From positions 2,566 to 8,114 of the forward strand of contig DGOD01000107.1 of NCBI GenBank assembly GCA_002389265.1: 5,549 bases of DNA. The letters run 5' to 3'. Numbering within the stretch: the stretch's first letter is position 1; each line of letters starts with the position of its first letter. The notes beneath the pieces were generated by a model, which was given only the letters and a program-made list of their open reading frames with translations, did no database searches and had not been told where the DNA came from. Position numbers and translations under genes: made by a program. This DNA comes from Gammaproteobacteria bacterium UBA4475. GTDB taxonomy: Bacteria; Pseudomonadota; Gammaproteobacteria; Pseudomonadales; Azotimanducaceae. Positions 5,480-5,549 of the stretch are shown here, piece by piece.

Positions 5480-5502
5480 TAGCCTTAATTTTACTCCGCC
5501 CC
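5464..5502. repeat. Long imperfect hairpin formed by the second repeat copy
   Basis: GGGTCGGGGTAAAAT (5464-5478) faces ATTTTACTCCGCCCC (5488-5502): 13 of 15 positions pair, around a 9-base loop. It could act as a bidirectional 3' structure for the DUF1294 transcript, or be the inverted end of a REP/MITE-like element that continues beyond the window. Confidence 0.6.
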
Positions 5503-5549
5503 GATCTCTTCTTAACCGATTGCTTGTCGCGTACCATTAATGCTATCAA

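Noticed and set aside
5352..5549. Minus-strand open frame with repeated FYPDPIYL
   Set aside because: The repeated peptide is just the translation of the 26-bp DNA repeat, and the frame overlaps the end of the DUF1294 gene.

Overview
This 5.5 kb window looks like chromosomal DNA of a proteobacterium, most likely a gammaproteobacterium. That placement rests on the general appearance of the genes (class III aminotransferase, SSS-family symporter, VOC protein, DUF1294 protein, integron-type cassette) and a moderate GC content. No marker gene fixes the taxon. The left half is metabolic. The right half is a patchwork of small accessory genes, decayed genes and mobile-element remnants.

Region by region: (a) 1-983, minus strand, a class III PLP-dependent aminotransferase cut by the left edge (first 327 residues). 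(b) 984-1260, a divergent intergenic region with three copies of a short operator-like motif and a perfect 9-bp inverted repeat. (c) 1261-2712, plus strand, a sodium:solute symporter. The divergent transporter and aminotransferase probably import and transaminate the same amine or amino acid, but the substrate cannot be read from sequence. (d) 2801-3178, minus strand, a decayed P-loop kinase-like (AAA_33 type) gene with a perfect Walker A motif, three in-frame stop codons and an apparent internal deletion. (e) 3240-3620, minus strand, an intact VOC (glyoxalase-fold) protein, with 16-bp tandem repeats upstream. (f) 3827-4141, plus strand, the C-terminal remnant of an IS3-family transposase with a nonsense codon and a lost catalytic Asp. 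(g) 4244-4806, a GNAT acetyltransferase gene flanked by half-sites that together make up a classical integron attC (R', L', L'' with an extrahelical G, R''). It is best read as a stranded integron gene cassette. No integrase is in the window. (h) 5034-5411, plus strand, a small DUF1294 membrane protein. (i) 5412-5502, a 26-bp perfect direct repeat whose second copy also forms a long hairpin, resembling a REP-like or short mobile repeat.

The most notable signal is the cassette: a GNAT gene with matching 10-bp inverted ends (4255-4264 and 4782-4791) plus L-box complementarity with one bulged G, next to an IS3 remnant. The stretch 4807-5033 has no gene I can support. It holds only short palindromes (for example GCAGC-AA-GCTGC at 4814-4825 and GGTC-GGT-GACC at 4928-4938) and the ribosome binding site of the DUF1294 gene.
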